Assembly: GCF_014200595.1 (NCBI RefSeq)
Contig: NZ_JACHCG010000001.1
Span: forward strand, 2,232,001-2,296,000
Origin: Pedobacter cryoconitis
GTDB taxonomy: Bacteria; Bacteroidota; Bacteroidia; Sphingobacteriales; Sphingobacteriaceae
Direction of reading: 5' to 3'
DNA length: 64,000 nucleotides
The position numbers were made by a program, and so were the translations under genes. Below are positions 43,233-53,027 of the stretch, piece after piece (position 1 is the stretch's first letter; each line of letters starts with the position of its first letter). Below the pieces are notes generated by a model, which ran no database searches, had not been told where the DNA came from, and worked only from the letters and a program-made list of their open reading frames with translations.

Positions 43233-43240
43233 TAATTTTG
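43233..43240 (+). promoter_or_regulatory. -7 box upstream of the aminotransferase gene
   Basis: TAATTTTG fits TAnnTTTG and ends 7 bp before the ATG at 43248, implying a very short leader if used. No clear TTG is seen at the expected distance. Confidence 0.35.
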
Positions 43241-43247
43241 CCGTCAC

Positions 43248-44393
43248 ATGATAGCTACATACTCGAAACTTCCGGGAACATCCAATAGTATTTTTTCAGT
43301 GATGTCCCAGTTAGCGGCTGAACACAACGCCATTAACCTTTCTCAGGGATTCCCTGATTACGATTGTGATCCTAAATTAATTGAACTGGTTGCTGATGCC
43401 ATGAGAAGCGGACATAATCAGTATGCACCGATGGCTGGTATCCAATCTTTAAGAGAACTGGTTGCCGATAAAGTAAACCTGAAGTATGGATCAAACTACC
43501 ACCCCGACACTGAGGTAACCATTACCGCTGGTGGTACACAAGCGATTTTCACCGCTCTGACTGCTTGTATTCAGGCTGGTGATGAGGTTATTATTTTCGA
43601 GCCTGCTTACGACTGTTATGCACCTACCATAAAAATGCTGGGCGGCCTGGTTAAATCTTATGAAATGATACCTCCCGATTATACAATTGATTGGGAAATG
43701 GTCAAAAAACTATTCACTGCCAATACAAAAATGATCATTCTGAATAGTCCGCATAATCCAACTGGTGCGGTATTGACAGAGAAAGATATCAAAGCGCTGA
43801 TTAAACTGACTAAAGGTACTGATGTATTAGTGCTGAGTGATGAAGTTTATGAGCACCTGGTTTATGACGGTGTAAAACATAATTCTTTAGCTTCGTATGC
43901 AGAGTTACGTGACCGGACTTTCATTGTGGCTTCTTTTGGCAAGCTATTACACACAACAGGCTGGAAAGCTGGCTATTGCATTGCACCTGAACAATTAATG
44001 AAAGAGTTCAGGAAAATACACCAGTTTAATGTTTTCAGTGTAAACACTCCGATGCAGGTTGGAATTGCCAATTACCTGAAAGATCCTGCTGTTTACCTCG
44101 GATTAGCTGACTTTTTCCAGGAGAAACGTGATTTATTCCGTTCTTTGCTGGAGCAAACCAAGTTTAAATTACTACCTTGTAAAGGTTCCTACTTTCAATG
44201 CGTGAGCTATGGCCATTTTAGTGACGAGGAAGATACTGTTTTAGCAAAAAGGTTAATTACAGATTTTGGTGTGGCATCCATCCCCGTTTCCGCATTTTAT
44301 ATCCGGAACACGGATCACCAGGTACTGCGCTTTTGTTTTGCTAAAAGGCAAGATACGCTCGAAAAATCCGTTGAAAGATTAATGAAACTATAA
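43248..44393 (+). CDS. Methionine aminotransferase (YbdL-like, PLP)
   Basis: A 381-residue class I/II aminotransferase. INLSQGFPDYDCD near the start, ITAGGTQAIFTALTA, NSPHNPTGAVL, SDEVYEHLVYDG and the PLP Lys in SFGKLLHTTGWKAGY are in the usual order. The opening and the GWKAGY context match YbdL and kynurenine/glutamine transaminase K relatives, which prefer methionine and aromatic amino acids. The next gene, 29 bp downstream, is an omega-amidase. Together they would transaminate 2-oxo-4-methylthiobutyrate with glutamine and then hydrolyse the resulting 2-oxoglutaramate, recycling methionine. Confidence 0.92.
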   Translation: MIATYSKLPGTSNSIFSVMSQLAAEHNAINLSQGFPDYDCDPKLIELVADAMRSGHNQYAPMAGIQSLRELVADKVNLKYGSNYHPDTEVTITAGGTQAIFTALTACIQAGDEVIIFEPAYDCYAPTIKMLGGLVKSYEMIPPDYTIDWEMVKKLFTANTKMIILNSPHNPTGAVLTEKDIKALIKLTKGTDVLVLSDEVYEHLVYDGVKHNSLASYAELRDRTFIVASFGKLLHTTGWKAGYCIAPEQLMKEFRKIHQFNVFSVNTPMQVGIANYLKDPAVYLGLADFFQEKRDLFRSLLEQTKFKLLPCKGSYFQCVSYGHFSDEEDTVLAKRLITDFGVASIPVSAFYIRNTDHQVLRFCFAKRQDTLEKSVERLMKL

Positions 44394-44422
44394 TTTTCAC
44401 TTGCCTATTACCTGATCAAGAT

Positions 44423-45229
44423 ATGGAGAACCCAAACTATCTCAAAATAAATAATCTAAAAATCACCATTTTTCAAGCTTATTTATTCTGGGAAAATATA
44501 GATAAAAACTTGCAGAATATATCCCTGCGTTTGTCTTCGGGCGTAAAGGAAAAAACAGATCTTATTGTATTACCCGAAATGTTCAATACAGGTTTCAGCA
44601 TGAATGCCAAAGAACTTGCCGAAGAAATGGATGGTAAGACCATGACCTGGATGGCGGATTCAGCAGCCCGATATGACTGTGTAGTCACAGGAAGTCTCAT
44701 TATCAAAGAAAACAATAACTATTATAACAGAATGATCTGGATGCTGCCAACAGGTGAATATCAGCATTATGATAAAAGACATCTGTTTGGTATGGGCGAA
44801 GAAGATAAGACATATACCTCAGGGCAGGATAAGATTGTGGTAGAATTAAAAGGCTGGAAGATCAGGCTGGCTGTTTGTTACGACCTTAGATTCCCGATCT
44901 GGTTAAGAAATAATGATCCCTCTTACGATGTACTGCTGATTGTGGCAAGCTGGCCGGATAAACGTATTCCGCATTGGAAAGCACTGATCCCGGCAAGAGC
45001 CATAGAAAACCAGAGTTACGTGGTAGCTGTGAACCGTGTAGGCCATGATGGCAAAGAAGTTTACCATAGCGGTCATTCCATGTGTATTGATGCTTTTGGA
45101 AATACGGTATATTATAAGCCGGAAGATGAAGATCTTTATACTTTTAGTATCAATTATGACGATCTGATAAAAATACGCAGGGACTTTCCTTTCCTGAAAG
45201 ATGCTGATCAGTTTAAACTGATAAATTAA
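44423..45229 (+). CDS. Omega-amidase, nitrilase family (YafV-like)
   Basis: A 268-residue carbon-nitrogen hydrolase. The catalytic triad is Glu (VLPEMFNTGF), Lys (YDKRHLFGMGEE) and Cys (AVCYDLRFP). The KRHLF-G-M-GEE loop is the mark of the omega-amidase branch (E. coli YafV, mammalian NIT2), which acts on 2-oxoglutaramate and 2-oxosuccinamate. It follows the aminotransferase on the same strand and completes the glutamine transaminase/omega-amidase route. A tight GC-rich terminator follows. Confidence 0.93.
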   Translation: MENPNYLKINNLKITIFQAYLFWENIDKNLQNISLRLSSGVKEKTDLIVLPEMFNTGFSMNAKELAEEMDGKTMTWMADSAARYDCVVTGSLIIKENNNYYNRMIWMLPTGEYQHYDKRHLFGMGEEDKTYTSGQDKIVVELKGWKIRLAVCYDLRFPIWLRNNDPSYDVLLIVASWPDKRIPHWKALIPARAIENQSYVVAVNRVGHDGKEVYHSGHSMCIDAFGNTVYYKPEDEDLYTFSINYDDLIKIRRDFPFLKDADQFKLIN

Positions 45230-45261
45230 TAAGAAATCACTTTCATTATATCTCTTATTTA

Positions 45262-45285
45262 AATCCGGCCCAGGCCGGATTTTTC
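45262..45285 (+). terminator. Terminator after the omega-amidase gene
   Basis: AATCCGGCC (45262-45270) and GGCCGGATT (45273-45281) pair fully and are followed by TTTTC. It lies 32 bp beyond the stop codon. Confidence 0.85.
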
Positions 45286-45353
45286 TGCTTACAGACCTTT
45301 TACAAATAACATTTTTAATGTAATCTTGTAACTCAATAACCTAAACCGTTTTT

Positions 45354-46388
45354 ATGTTTGACCGTAGAAAATTCATTAAATGTTCCGCATTATCAGCCTC
45401 CCTTCTGGCAATTGATAAAAGTGGAATGGCTAACATTCTTCCTCCCTCCTCCGCTGCTGCTGCCGGAAAACCAATCGTTATTTCTACCTGGGATTTTGGG
45501 ATTGCCGCTAATCATGCAGCCTGGGAAGTATTATCAACTGGTGGCCGCGCACTTGATGCTGTAGAAAAAGGCGTACAGGTTCCAGAAGCAGATCCTAAAA
45601 ATCAAAGTGTAGGTTATGGTGGCTTACCGGACAGAGATGGAAAAGTAACTTTAGATGCCTGTATTATGGACGATTTAGGCAACTGCGGTTCAGTAGCTGC
45701 CCTTGAACATATCATGCACCCTATTTCCGTGGCCAGGCTCGTGATGGAAAAAACGCCTCATGTAATGCTTGCAGGTGATGGAGCCTTACAATTCGCTTTG
45801 GAAAATGGTTTCAAGAAAATAGACCTGTTAACACCAGAAAGTGAAAAAGCATGGAAGGAATGGCTTAAAACGGCAAAGTATGAGCCAATCATGAATATTG
45901 AAAATAAATTATACGACAAAGCATCCCCAACCAGGTTACCAGGAAATCAGTATAACCATGACACCATAGGGATGCTTGCCCTTGATGCCAATGGTAATTT
46001 ATCAGGTGCTTGTACCACAAGTGGCATGGCCTTTAAATTGCATGGACGTGTCGGTGACAGTCCTATTATTGGTGCAGGCCTTTATGTAGACAATGAAGTT
46101 GGCGGAGCGACTTCGACCGGTGTCGGTGAAGAAGTGATCCGCAATGTAGGCAGTTTCCTTGTCGTTGAATTAATGCGTCAGGGTTATCCACCAGAAGAAG
46201 CTTGTAAAGAAGCAGTAATGCGCATCATTAAAAAGAAACCGGCAAAAGCCAAAGAAATCCAGGTAGGCTTTTTAGCGTTAAATAAAAAAGGACAATACGG
46301 AGCTTATGCAATTCAAAAGGGATTCAGCTATGCGATTTGTAACGCGGAAAACAAAGACCTGCTGATTCCTGGAAAAAGTTATTATTAA
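45354..46388 (+). CDS. N4-(beta-N-acetylglucosaminyl)-L-asparaginase
   Basis: A 344-residue Ntn hydrolase that splits the GlcNAc-Asn bond of N-glycopeptides. A Tat-type signal (DRRKFIKCSALSASLLA) sends it to the periplasm. The precursor cleaves itself before the Thr of YNHDTIGMLALD, which becomes the nucleophile. GVGEEVIRNVGSFLVVELM and the TSGMAFKLHGRVGDSPIIGAG block hold the substrate-site residues. Together with the GH92 mannosidase it suggests some use of N-glycans. It begins 68 bp after a terminator and is followed by cutC. Confidence 0.93.
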   Translation: MFDRRKFIKCSALSASLLAIDKSGMANILPPSSAAAAGKPIVISTWDFGIAANHAAWEVLSTGGRALDAVEKGVQVPEADPKNQSVGYGGLPDRDGKVTLDACIMDDLGNCGSVAALEHIMHPISVARLVMEKTPHVMLAGDGALQFALENGFKKIDLLTPESEKAWKEWLKTAKYEPIMNIENKLYDKASPTRLPGNQYNHDTIGMLALDANGNLSGACTTSGMAFKLHGRVGDSPIIGAGLYVDNEVGGATSTGVGEEVIRNVGSFLVVELMRQGYPPEEACKEAVMRIIKKKPAKAKEIQVGFLALNKKGQYGAYAIQKGFSYAICNAENKDLLIPGKSYY

Positions 46389-46399
46389 AATTGACTGCT

Positions 46400-47140
46400 A
46401 TGATTGAAATGGAAGTTTGCGCCAACTCTGTAAGCTCTGCACTGGAGGCACAACTTGGAGGCGCAAAACGGGTAGAATTATGTGCAAGCCTGACTGAAGG
46501 TGGTACTACACCCAGTTATGCTGAAATTAAACTGGCCAGACAACTGCTGACCATTGAAGTTTTCCCGATCATCAGGCCACGTGGCGGAGACTTTCTGTAT
46601 TCAGATCTGGAATTTGAACTCATGAAAGAAGATATAAAAATCTGTAAGGTGCTGCAATGTGAAGGTATCGTCACTGGTATCCTGACAGCAGCAGGCAAAA
46701 TCGATAAAATACGTTGCGCAGAACTAATTGAAATCGCAAAGCCGATGCAGGTTTCTTTCCACCGCGCATTTGATATGGTTATTGATATGGAAGAAGCTTT
46801 AGAAGATCTGATTTCCCTTGGCGTGATCCGTGTACTGACTTCGGGAGGTAAAGCAACTGCACTGGAGGGATCGGAGAAATTAGCCGGGCTGATCAAACAG
46901 GCAGCAGGCAGAATTACGATCATGCCTGGTGCTGGTGTCAGCAGCTCAACTATCAAACAATTGATTTTTAAAACCGGGGCGAAAGAATTTCATGCTTCAG
47001 CCAGAAAAAACCACGCAAGCAAAATGCTGTTCAGGAACAGCGAATTAAGTATGGGAAATGAGGCAGATGAATACAGTTCTTCTTTTACAGACGCAGAACT
47101 GGTCAAAAAATTACTTGAACTGGCAAACAGTGTGGAATAA
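46400..47140 (+). CDS. cutC: CutC family protein
   Basis: A 246-residue TIM-barrel protein. EVCANSVSSALEAQLGGAKRVELC, LTEGGTTPS, PIIRPRGGDFLYS, VSFHRAFDM and MPGAGVSSSTI are the CutC hallmarks. It was named for copper homeostasis in E. coli, but the biochemical role is still debated. I chose the ATG at 46400 over a TTG nine bases upstream. The start is 11 bp after the glycosylasparaginase stop, so the two are probably one unit. No metal transporter is nearby. Confidence 0.93.
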   Translation: MIEMEVCANSVSSALEAQLGGAKRVELCASLTEGGTTPSYAEIKLARQLLTIEVFPIIRPRGGDFLYSDLEFELMKEDIKICKVLQCEGIVTGILTAAGKIDKIRCAELIEIAKPMQVSFHRAFDMVIDMEEALEDLISLGVIRVLTSGGKATALEGSEKLAGLIKQAAGRITIMPGAGVSSSTIKQLIFKTGAKEFHASARKNHASKMLFRNSELSMGNEADEYSSSFTDAELVKKLLELANSVE

Positions 47141-47154
47141 TCAAGCTAATATTC

Positions 47155-47162
47155 TATATTTG
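47155..47162 (+). promoter_or_regulatory. -7 box upstream of lepA
   Basis: TATATTTG matches TAnnTTTG and ends 8 bp before the lepA ATG at 47171. It lies after the cutC stop. The upstream TTG element is weak or absent at normal spacing. Confidence 0.4.
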
Positions 47163-47170
47163 CGGCACTG

Positions 47171-48958
47171 ATGAAGCACATACGTAATTTTTGCATAATT
47201 GCACACATTGACCACGGTAAGAGTACCTTGGCCGACCGTTTACTTGAATACACGAATACAATCACCCAGAGAGAGTCACAGGCTCAGTTACTGGATGACA
47301 TGGATTTGGAGCGCGAACGCGGTATTACCATTAAAAGTCATGCGATCCAAATGGACTATATCCAGGATGGACAGCCTTATATATTAAACTTAATTGACAC
47401 GCCCGGACACGTAGATTTCTCTTATGAAGTTTCCCGTTCAATTGCTGCCTGCGAAGGTGCATTATTGATCGTAGATGCTTCACAGGGAATTCAGGCCCAA
47501 ACTATTTCCAACCTTTATTTAGCACTGGAGCATGATTTAGAAATCATCCCGATCTTAAATAAAATGGACTTGCCGGGTGCTATGCCAGAAGAGGTAAAAG
47601 ATCAGATCATTGAACTGATTGGTTGCAAAAGAGAAGAAATCATCCCTGCTTCAGGAAAAACAGGTCAGGGTGTTCACGATATACTTCGTGCAATCGTTGA
47701 ACGTGTACCTGCACCAAAAGGAAACCCTGAAGGTGAATTACAGGCATTAATCTTTGACTCCGTATTTGATTCATTCCGTGGTATCGTTGCTTATTTCAAA
47801 GTATTAAACGGAGAAATCCGCAAAAAAGATAAAGTGAAATTTGTCGCTACCGGCAAGGAATATATTGCAGAGGAAGTAGGTACTTTAAAATTAAAACAAT
47901 CTCCTAAAGATGTCATCAAAACTGGTGACGTGGGTTATATCATTTCTGGTATTAAAGAAGCCAGAGAGGTAAAAGTAGGTGATACAATTACACATAAAGA
48001 CAGACCAAGTTCTGAACCGATCAAAGGTTTCGAAGAGGTTAAGCCAATGGTATTTGCCGGTATTTATCCGGTAGACACAGATGAGTTTGAGGACTTAAGA
48101 GAGGCAATGCACAAATTGCAGCTGAATGATGCTTCTATCGTCTTTGAACCTGAATCTTCAGCAGCATTAGGCTTTGGTTTCCGTTGTGGGTTCCTGGGTA
48201 TGTTACACATGGAGATTATCCAGGAGCGTTTAGAGCGTGAATTTGACATGACAGTAATTACTACTGTTCCCAACGTGTCGTACCAGGCGATGACCACCAA
48301 AGGTGAGCTGATCATTGTAAATAACCCATCAGATCTTCCTGATCCAAGTAAAATGGAGTATGTAGAGGAACCTTATATCAAAGCAAATATAATTACCAAA
48401 TCTGAGTTTGTTGGCCCGGTAATGTCCCTTTGTATTCAGAAAAGAGGAATTATTGTCAATCAGTCTTATTTGACTTCAGACCGTGTGGAGCTTGTTTTCG
48501 AGATCCCTATGGGAGAGATTGTATTTGATTTTTATGATCGTTTGAAAACTATCTCTAAGGGATATGCTTCTTTTGATTATCATCAGATCGGTTACCGTAA
48601 GTCTGATCTGGTTAGATTGGATATTTTGTTAAATGCAGAGCCAGTTGATGCTTTATCTTCGTTAATCCACCGCAGTAATTCTTACGATTTCGGAAAAAGA
48701 ATCTGTGAGAAACTGAGAGAATTGATTCCTCGTCAGCAGTTCGAGATTATTATCCAGGCTTCTATTGGTGCTAAAATTATCGCCAGAGAAACTGTGAAAG
48801 CTTTACGTAAGGATGTAACGGCTAAATGTTACGGTGGTGATATTTCACGTAAGCGTAAACTGTTGGAGAAACAGAAAAAAGGTAAAAAACGTATGCGCCA
48901 GGTAGGTAATGTGGAAATTCCACAAACTGCATTTATGGCGGTACTTAAATTAGATTAA
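47171..48958 (+). CDS. lepA: Elongation factor 4
   Basis: A translational GTPase of 595 residues that acts on stalled or initiating ribosomes. G1 is [10 protein letters not shown]2 lies in the RERGITIK switch, G3 is DTPGH, G4 is NKMD and G5 is SGKTG. EF-G-like domains II, III and V follow. The EF4-specific C-terminal domain ends [20 protein letters not shown]. The full length matches the family, with no insert. folD follows 30 bp downstream. Confidence 0.97.
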   Translation: MKHIRNFCIIAHIDHGKSTLADRLLEYTNTITQRESQAQLLDDMDLERERGITIKSHAIQMDYIQDGQPYILNLIDTPGHVDFSYEVSRSIAACEGALLIVDASQGIQAQTISNLYLALEHDLEIIPILNKMDLPGAMPEEVKDQIIELIGCKREEIIPASGKTGQGVHDILRAIVERVPAPKGNPEGELQALIFDSVFDSFRGIVAYFKVLNGEIRKKDKVKFVATGKEYIAEEVGTLKLKQSPKDVIKTGDVGYIISGIKEAREVKVGDTITHKDRPSSEPIKGFEEVKPMVFAGIYPVDTDEFEDLREAMHKLQLNDASIVFEPESSAALGFGFRCGFLGMLHMEIIQERLEREFDMTVITTVPNVSYQAMTTKGELIIVNNPSDLPDPSKMEYVEEPYIKANIITKSEFVGPVMSLCIQKRGIIVNQSYLTSDRVELVFEIPMGEIVFDFYDRLKTISKGYASFDYHQIGYRKSDLVRLDILLNAEPVDALSSLIHRSNSYDFGKRICEKLRELIPRQQFEIIIQASIGAKIIARETVKALRKDVTAKCYGGDISRKRKLLEKQKKGKKRMRQVGNVEIPQTAFMAVLKLD

Positions 48959-48988
48959 TCGTTTAACACACAAAACATAACGCTTGAT

Positions 48989-49870
48989 ATGCAGTTACTG
49001 GACGGAAAATTCGCATCGGAGAAGATTAAATTAGAAATAGCAGCAGAAGCGGCTGATTTCTTAGCACAAAGTGGACGTAAACCTCATTTATTAGCCATCC
49101 TGGTTGGTAATGATGGTGGAAGTGAAACTTATGTGGCCAGCAAGATGAAAAACTGCGAGAAAGTAGGCTTTCAATCTTCGCTGATCAGATATGATGCAGA
49201 TGTAACTGAAGAAGAGTTACTTCAAAAAATTCATGAGATCAATGGTGATGCAGGTATTGATGGATTGATTGTTCAGCTCCCTCTTCCAAAACACATTGAT
49301 CCGGAGAAAGTTACTGAAGCGATAGACCATCGTAAAGACGTAGACGGATTTCACCCGGTAAACTTAGGCCGTATGATGCGTAATCTGCCTTGTTTCATTC
49401 CTGCTACTCCTTATGGGATTTTACTTTTATTAAAAGCTTACGGAATTGATACCGCAGGAAAACATTGTGTCGTTGTAGGACGAAGCAACATTGTAGGCAG
49501 CCCGATGAGTATTTTAATGGCCCGGAATGCAAATCCTGGAAATTGTACGGTAACACTTACACATAGCAAAACTACAAATCTGAAAGAGATTGCTTTGCAG
49601 GCAGATATTATTGTTGCTGCTATCGGTAAAAAGAACTTTGTAACTGCGGATATGGTTAAGCCTGGTGCAATCATTATTGACGTAGGTATTAACAGAGAAA
49701 CTTCTGAGACAACTAAATCTGGTTATAAATTATATGGCGATGTTGATTTTGAGAACGTAGCTCCTTTAGCTTCATGGATCACACCTGTTCCGGGTGGAGT
49801 TGGTTTGATGACTATTGTTGGTTTGCTTAAAAACACATTGGCTTCAGCTAAAAAAGAAATCTATTCTTAA
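48989..49870 (+). CDS. folD: Methylenetetrahydrofolate dehydrogenase/cyclohydrolase
   Basis: A bifunctional cytosolic enzyme of one-carbon metabolism, 293 residues. The active-site Lys is in [26 protein letters not shown] and [14 protein letters not shown] are strict FolD blocks, and the NADP site is [25 protein letters not shown] closes the protein. It lies 30 bp after lepA and ends in a clear hairpin, so lepA-folD is probably one transcript. Confidence 0.97.
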   Translation: MQLLDGKFASEKIKLEIAAEAADFLAQSGRKPHLLAILVGNDGGSETYVASKMKNCEKVGFQSSLIRYDADVTEEELLQKIHEINGDAGIDGLIVQLPLPKHIDPEKVTEAIDHRKDVDGFHPVNLGRMMRNLPCFIPATPYGILLLLKAYGIDTAGKHCVVVGRSNIVGSPMSILMARNANPGNCTVTLTHSKTTNLKEIALQADIIVAAIGKKNFVTADMVKPGAIIIDVGINRETSETTKSGYKLYGDVDFENVAPLASWITPVPGGVGLMTIVGLLKNTLASAKKEIYS

Positions 49871-49891
49871 ACGAAAAATAATAACATAATT

Positions 49892-49928
49892 AAAACGGCT
49901 TGTAGAAGAAATACAGGCCGTTTTCTTT
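49892..49928. terminator. Terminator between folD and the Rieske gene
   Basis: AAAACGGC (49892-49899) pairs with GCCGTTTT (49917-49924), with extra pairing GTA/TAC inside, followed by CTTTT. It stands between convergent genes and can serve both. Confidence 0.75.
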
Positions 49929-49933
49929 TAAAC

Positions 49934-50278
49934 TTACTTTTTCCCGAAAAAACGGCTGAACAAACCCTGTTTAAATCCGGCATATAAACCGTCAGGCTCT
50001 TCCTTTACAGGATACAAATCTATATAATCTCCTTGCCCCTCTGCTCCTCTCCCAGTTGACAAATCATAAGCATACCGATGGATCGGACAGATTAATTTTC
50101 CATGTTCACACCATCCGCCACTCAGAATTCCACCCGCATGCGGACATGAGTTTTGCACCAGGTGAATTTCGTTCTGATGTCTGAGCAGACACAATTTTTT
50201 ACCCGCCAGACTAATCTGCCGGATAAAATCTCCCTCTGGAATTTCTTCTTCAATTTTATACCAGCGTAAATCAGCCAT
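49934..50278 (-). CDS. Rieske [2Fe-2S] ferredoxin-like protein
   Basis: A 114-residue soluble protein. The cluster ligands are Cys-Pro-His in NSCPHAGG and Cys-Pro-Ile-His in LICPIHRYAYDLSTG, 15 residues apart, the standard Rieske spacing. It resembles the ferredoxins of non-heme dioxygenases and the small NirD-type subunits, but neither a dioxygenase nor a nitrite reductase gene is adjacent, so its partner is unknown. It is divergent from queE. Confidence 0.9.
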   Translation of the reverse strand: MADLRWYKIEEEIPEGDFIRQISLAGKKLCLLRHQNEIHLVQNSCPHAGGILSGGWCEHGKLICPIHRYAYDLSTGRGAEGQGDYIDLYPVKEEPDGLYAGFKQGLFSRFFGKK

Positions 50279-50357
50279 TGCTGCTGTACTTATTCATAGA
50301 TTAGTCATTTAAATGCCGTCAATATACATATATTCCTATTTTCCAGCCATATTTATT

Positions 50358-50365
50358 TAACTTTG
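50358..50365 (+). promoter_or_regulatory. -7 box upstream of queE
   Basis: TAACTTTG matches TAnnTTTG, 11 bp before the queE ATG at 50377. No TTG is seen at normal spacing. Confidence 0.4.
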
Positions 50366-50376
50366 CCAATTGATAT

Positions 50377-51000
50377 ATGGCACATAATATTCCAGCAGAC
50401 GGCACATTGCTTCCATTAATGGAAGAATTTTACACGATTCAGGGTGAAGGTTTTAACACAGGCAAAGCTGCCTATTTTATTCGTCTTGGAGGTTGCGATG
50501 TGGGTTGTCACTGGTGTGATGTGAAGGAAAGCTGGGATGCTGAACTTCACCCCTTAACTTCGGCTGATGATATTGCTGAAAAAGCAGATACATTTCCTGG
50601 TAAAGCGGTAGTAATCACAGGTGGTGAGCCATTAATTTATAATATGGATTACCTGACAAAAAAACTTCAGGAAAAGAACATCCTTACTTTTATTGAGACT
50701 TCAGGAGCTTATCCATTGTCAGGCAGCTGGGACTGGATCTGCTTATCTCCAAAAAAATTCAAAGCACCGCGTCCGGACATTACTCCTTTCGCCAATGAAT
50801 TGAAAGTGATTGTTTTTAATAAAAGTGATTTTGAATGGGCTGAGAAATATGCAGAAACGGTATCTCCTTCCTGCAAACTTTATCTTCAGCCGGAATGGTC
50901 TAAATCAAAAGAAATTACGCCAATGATTATAGATTATGTGATGGCCAATCCTAAATGGGAAATTTCCTTACAAACACATAAATACTTAAATATTCCTTAG
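50377..51000 (+). CDS. queE: 7-carboxy-7-deazaguanine synthase
   Basis: A radical SAM enzyme of 207 residues that rearranges 6-carboxytetrahydropterin in queuosine synthesis. The cluster motif is CDVGCHWC (CxxxCxxC), preceded by the family's FYTIQGEGFNTGKAAYFIRLGG. VVITGGEPLIY and ELKVIVFNKSDF are further conserved blocks. queC, queD and queF are not in this window, but a YhhQ-type precursor transporter is. Confidence 0.95.
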   Translation: MAHNIPADGTLLPLMEEFYTIQGEGFNTGKAAYFIRLGGCDVGCHWCDVKESWDAELHPLTSADDIAEKADTFPGKAVVITGGEPLIYNMDYLTKKLQEKNILTFIETSGAYPLSGSWDWICLSPKKFKAPRPDITPFANELKVIVFNKSDFEWAEKYAETVSPSCKLYLQPEWSKSKEITPMIIDYVMANPKWEISLQTHKYLNIP

Positions 51001-51066
51001 ACGGATTATTCCTTTTTTTTATTAAGTTTATAGGGCTCTCAACGCCCGGTTTAATAGAAAAAACAC

Positions 51067-52968
51067 ATGAGGAAGATTACTATAGTATTTTTTTGTCTGT
51101 TATTGATCAGCAGTACTTTTGTCCGGGCACAGGAGTCTGCTATAAAAAAAGCACAGCAGAATTTCGAGTATGCACAAAAGTCATTATTGGCCAAAGATTA
51201 TGACGGGGCTGCTAAATTCTTAGAAGATGCAGTTGCAGCAGATCCTTCTTTTCAATTTGCTTTTGTTCAACTGGCTGATGTTTACAAACTGAAAAGATCT
51301 TTTGAAAAAGCCAGATCTAATTATTTAAAAGCGATTGAAATTCAAACCGTTCCGTTAGCACCCAGAGTTTATTATTCTTTAGGTGAAGCAGAGCTGAATA
51401 GCGGACAATACGCTGATGCCGGGAAACATTTCTCTTTATTCAAATCTACTTATAAAGGCAAAGATCAGGAAATAGTCCTGAAAGCAGAAAAGTATATCCG
51501 GGATTGTAATTTTGCTGTGGTTGCCATTCAGAAACCCGAAAAATATGTCCCCATTAATTTAGGCCCAGCAATAAATACCAAAGACAGGGAATATTTACCT
51601 ACACTCACTGCGGATGGCTCAACGTTAATTTTTAGCCGTACAGTAGATGGAAATGAAGATTTTTACATCTCCCGTAAAGTGAATAAAGAGTGGAAGACGG
51701 CGATTCCGCTAAGTGATAAAATCAATACAAGATTCAATGAAGGCGCCCAATCTATTTCACCAGATGGAATGTACCTGTTTTTTACGGGCTGCAACCGCCC
51801 GGACGGCTTTGGAAGTTGTGATTTGTATGTGAGCCATAAAAATGGAAATCAATGGGATGCCCCCTTTAACCTTGGATCTGTAGTAAACTCCTCTTCCTGG
51901 GATTCTCAGCCAGCGGTAACTCCGGATGGAAATACACTTTATTTTGTGAGTAACCGCCCCGGAGGAATCGGAGGATATGATATTTGGAAAACCACTTTAA
52001 ATGGTGAAGGAGAATGGAGTAAACCCGTAAACCTTGGACCGGATATCAATACGATTTATGACGAAAATACACCATTTATACATCCTGACGGAAAAACCTT
52101 ATACTTCTCCTCTAACGGATGGCCGGGCATGGGAAGCATGGATATTTTCTACAGCCGTGCACAAGCAGACGGAAAATGGGGGAAGCCTGTAAACATCGGT
52201 TATCCTATCAATACCTTCAATGAAGAAAGTGGATTAATGGTAAGTCCGGATGGAACTGAGGGATATTTCTCTTCCATACTTAAGGACGGCCTGGGAGATA
52301 TGGATATTTACAGATTTAAATTACCAGAAGCCGCCAGACCGCTACCCATTACTTATGTTAAAGGAATTGTCCGGGATAAAGAAACCCGTGGTTATCTGGA
52401 AGCTAAAGTACAAGTGGTAAACCTGAAAACAAAAGAGACTAAATTCAATGACTTTACCTCTAAAGATAATGGAGAATTTCTGGCAGTTATGCCACTGGGC
52501 AGTACTTATGCCTTTAATGCAATAGCCGATGGTTATTTGTTTTATTCCGAGAACTTCGAGCTGAACCAGGCAAAACCCGGTCAGCCATATGTTCTGGAAA
52601 TTTACCTTGAAAAACTTAAACCCGGTGCAAACGTAGTTTTAAGGAATATCTTTTTTGACACGAACAAATCTGAGCTGCTTCCGCCATCAATTACAGAATT
52701 AACGAATCTTCTGCAATTGCTACAGGCGAATACTTCTGTAAATATTGAAATTCAGGGACACACTGACAATGAAGGTAATGCGGAAGCGAACCAGGCATTA
52801 TCTGTACAGCGCTCCAAAGCAGTTTACGATTATCTGATTACAAATAAAGTAAATCCACAGCGCCTGACATTCAAAGGTTTCGGCGCTACTAAACCAATTT
52901 CATCCAATGATACTGCTGCTGGCCGTCAGCAAAACCGCAGAACATCATTCATTATTACCAGCATATAA
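51067..52968 (+). CDS. PorE-like TPR/beta-propeller/CRD/OmpA protein
   Basis: 633 residues after a signal peptide (KITIVFFCLLLISSTFVRA). The order is TPR repeats (about 25-145), a WD40/PD40-like beta-propeller (about 165-415; repeats with SPDGMYLFFTG, TPDGNTLYFVSN, HPDGKTLYFSSN, SPDGTEGYFSS), a carboxypeptidase-regulatory-like domain (about 428-515) and an OmpA peptidoglycan-binding domain (about 525-633; NIEIQGHTDNEGNAEANQAL). This is the domain order of PorE, the peptidoglycan-anchoring component of the type IX secretion system. No other por/gld genes are close, so it could instead be a related paralogue. Confidence 0.88.
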   Translation: MRKITIVFFCLLLISSTFVRAQESAIKKAQQNFEYAQKSLLAKDYDGAAKFLEDAVAADPSFQFAFVQLADVYKLKRSFEKARSNYLKAIEIQTVPLAPRVYYSLGEAELNSGQYADAGKHFSLFKSTYKGKDQEIVLKAEKYIRDCNFAVVAIQKPEKYVPINLGPAINTKDREYLPTLTADGSTLIFSRTVDGNEDFYISRKVNKEWKTAIPLSDKINTRFNEGAQSISPDGMYLFFTGCNRPDGFGSCDLYVSHKNGNQWDAPFNLGSVVNSSSWDSQPAVTPDGNTLYFVSNRPGGIGGYDIWKTTLNGEGEWSKPVNLGPDINTIYDENTPFIHPDGKTLYFSSNGWPGMGSMDIFYSRAQADGKWGKPVNIGYPINTFNEESGLMVSPDGTEGYFSSILKDGLGDMDIYRFKLPEAARPLPITYVKGIVRDKETRGYLEAKVQVVNLKTKETKFNDFTSKDNGEFLAVMPLGSTYAFNAIADGYLFYSENFELNQAKPGQPYVLEIYLEKLKPGANVVLRNIFFDTNKSELLPPSITELTNLLQLLQANTSVNIEIQGHTDNEGNAEANQALSVQRSKAVYDYLITNKVNPQRLTFKGFGATKPISSNDTAAGRQQNRRTSFIITSI

Positions 52969-52971
52969 AAA

Positions 52972-52998
52972 AGGTGCTGTATCAATGATACAGCACCT
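52972..52998. terminator. Terminator between the PorE-like gene and kdsA
   Basis: AGGTGCTGTATCA (52972-52984) and its exact complement (52986-52998) form a 13-bp stem. An A-run precedes it, which becomes a T-run for minus-strand transcripts from kdsA. It can serve both convergent genes. Confidence 0.8.
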
Positions 52999-53027
52999 CC
53001 TATTGCTATTGCCATAGTTTATGAATA

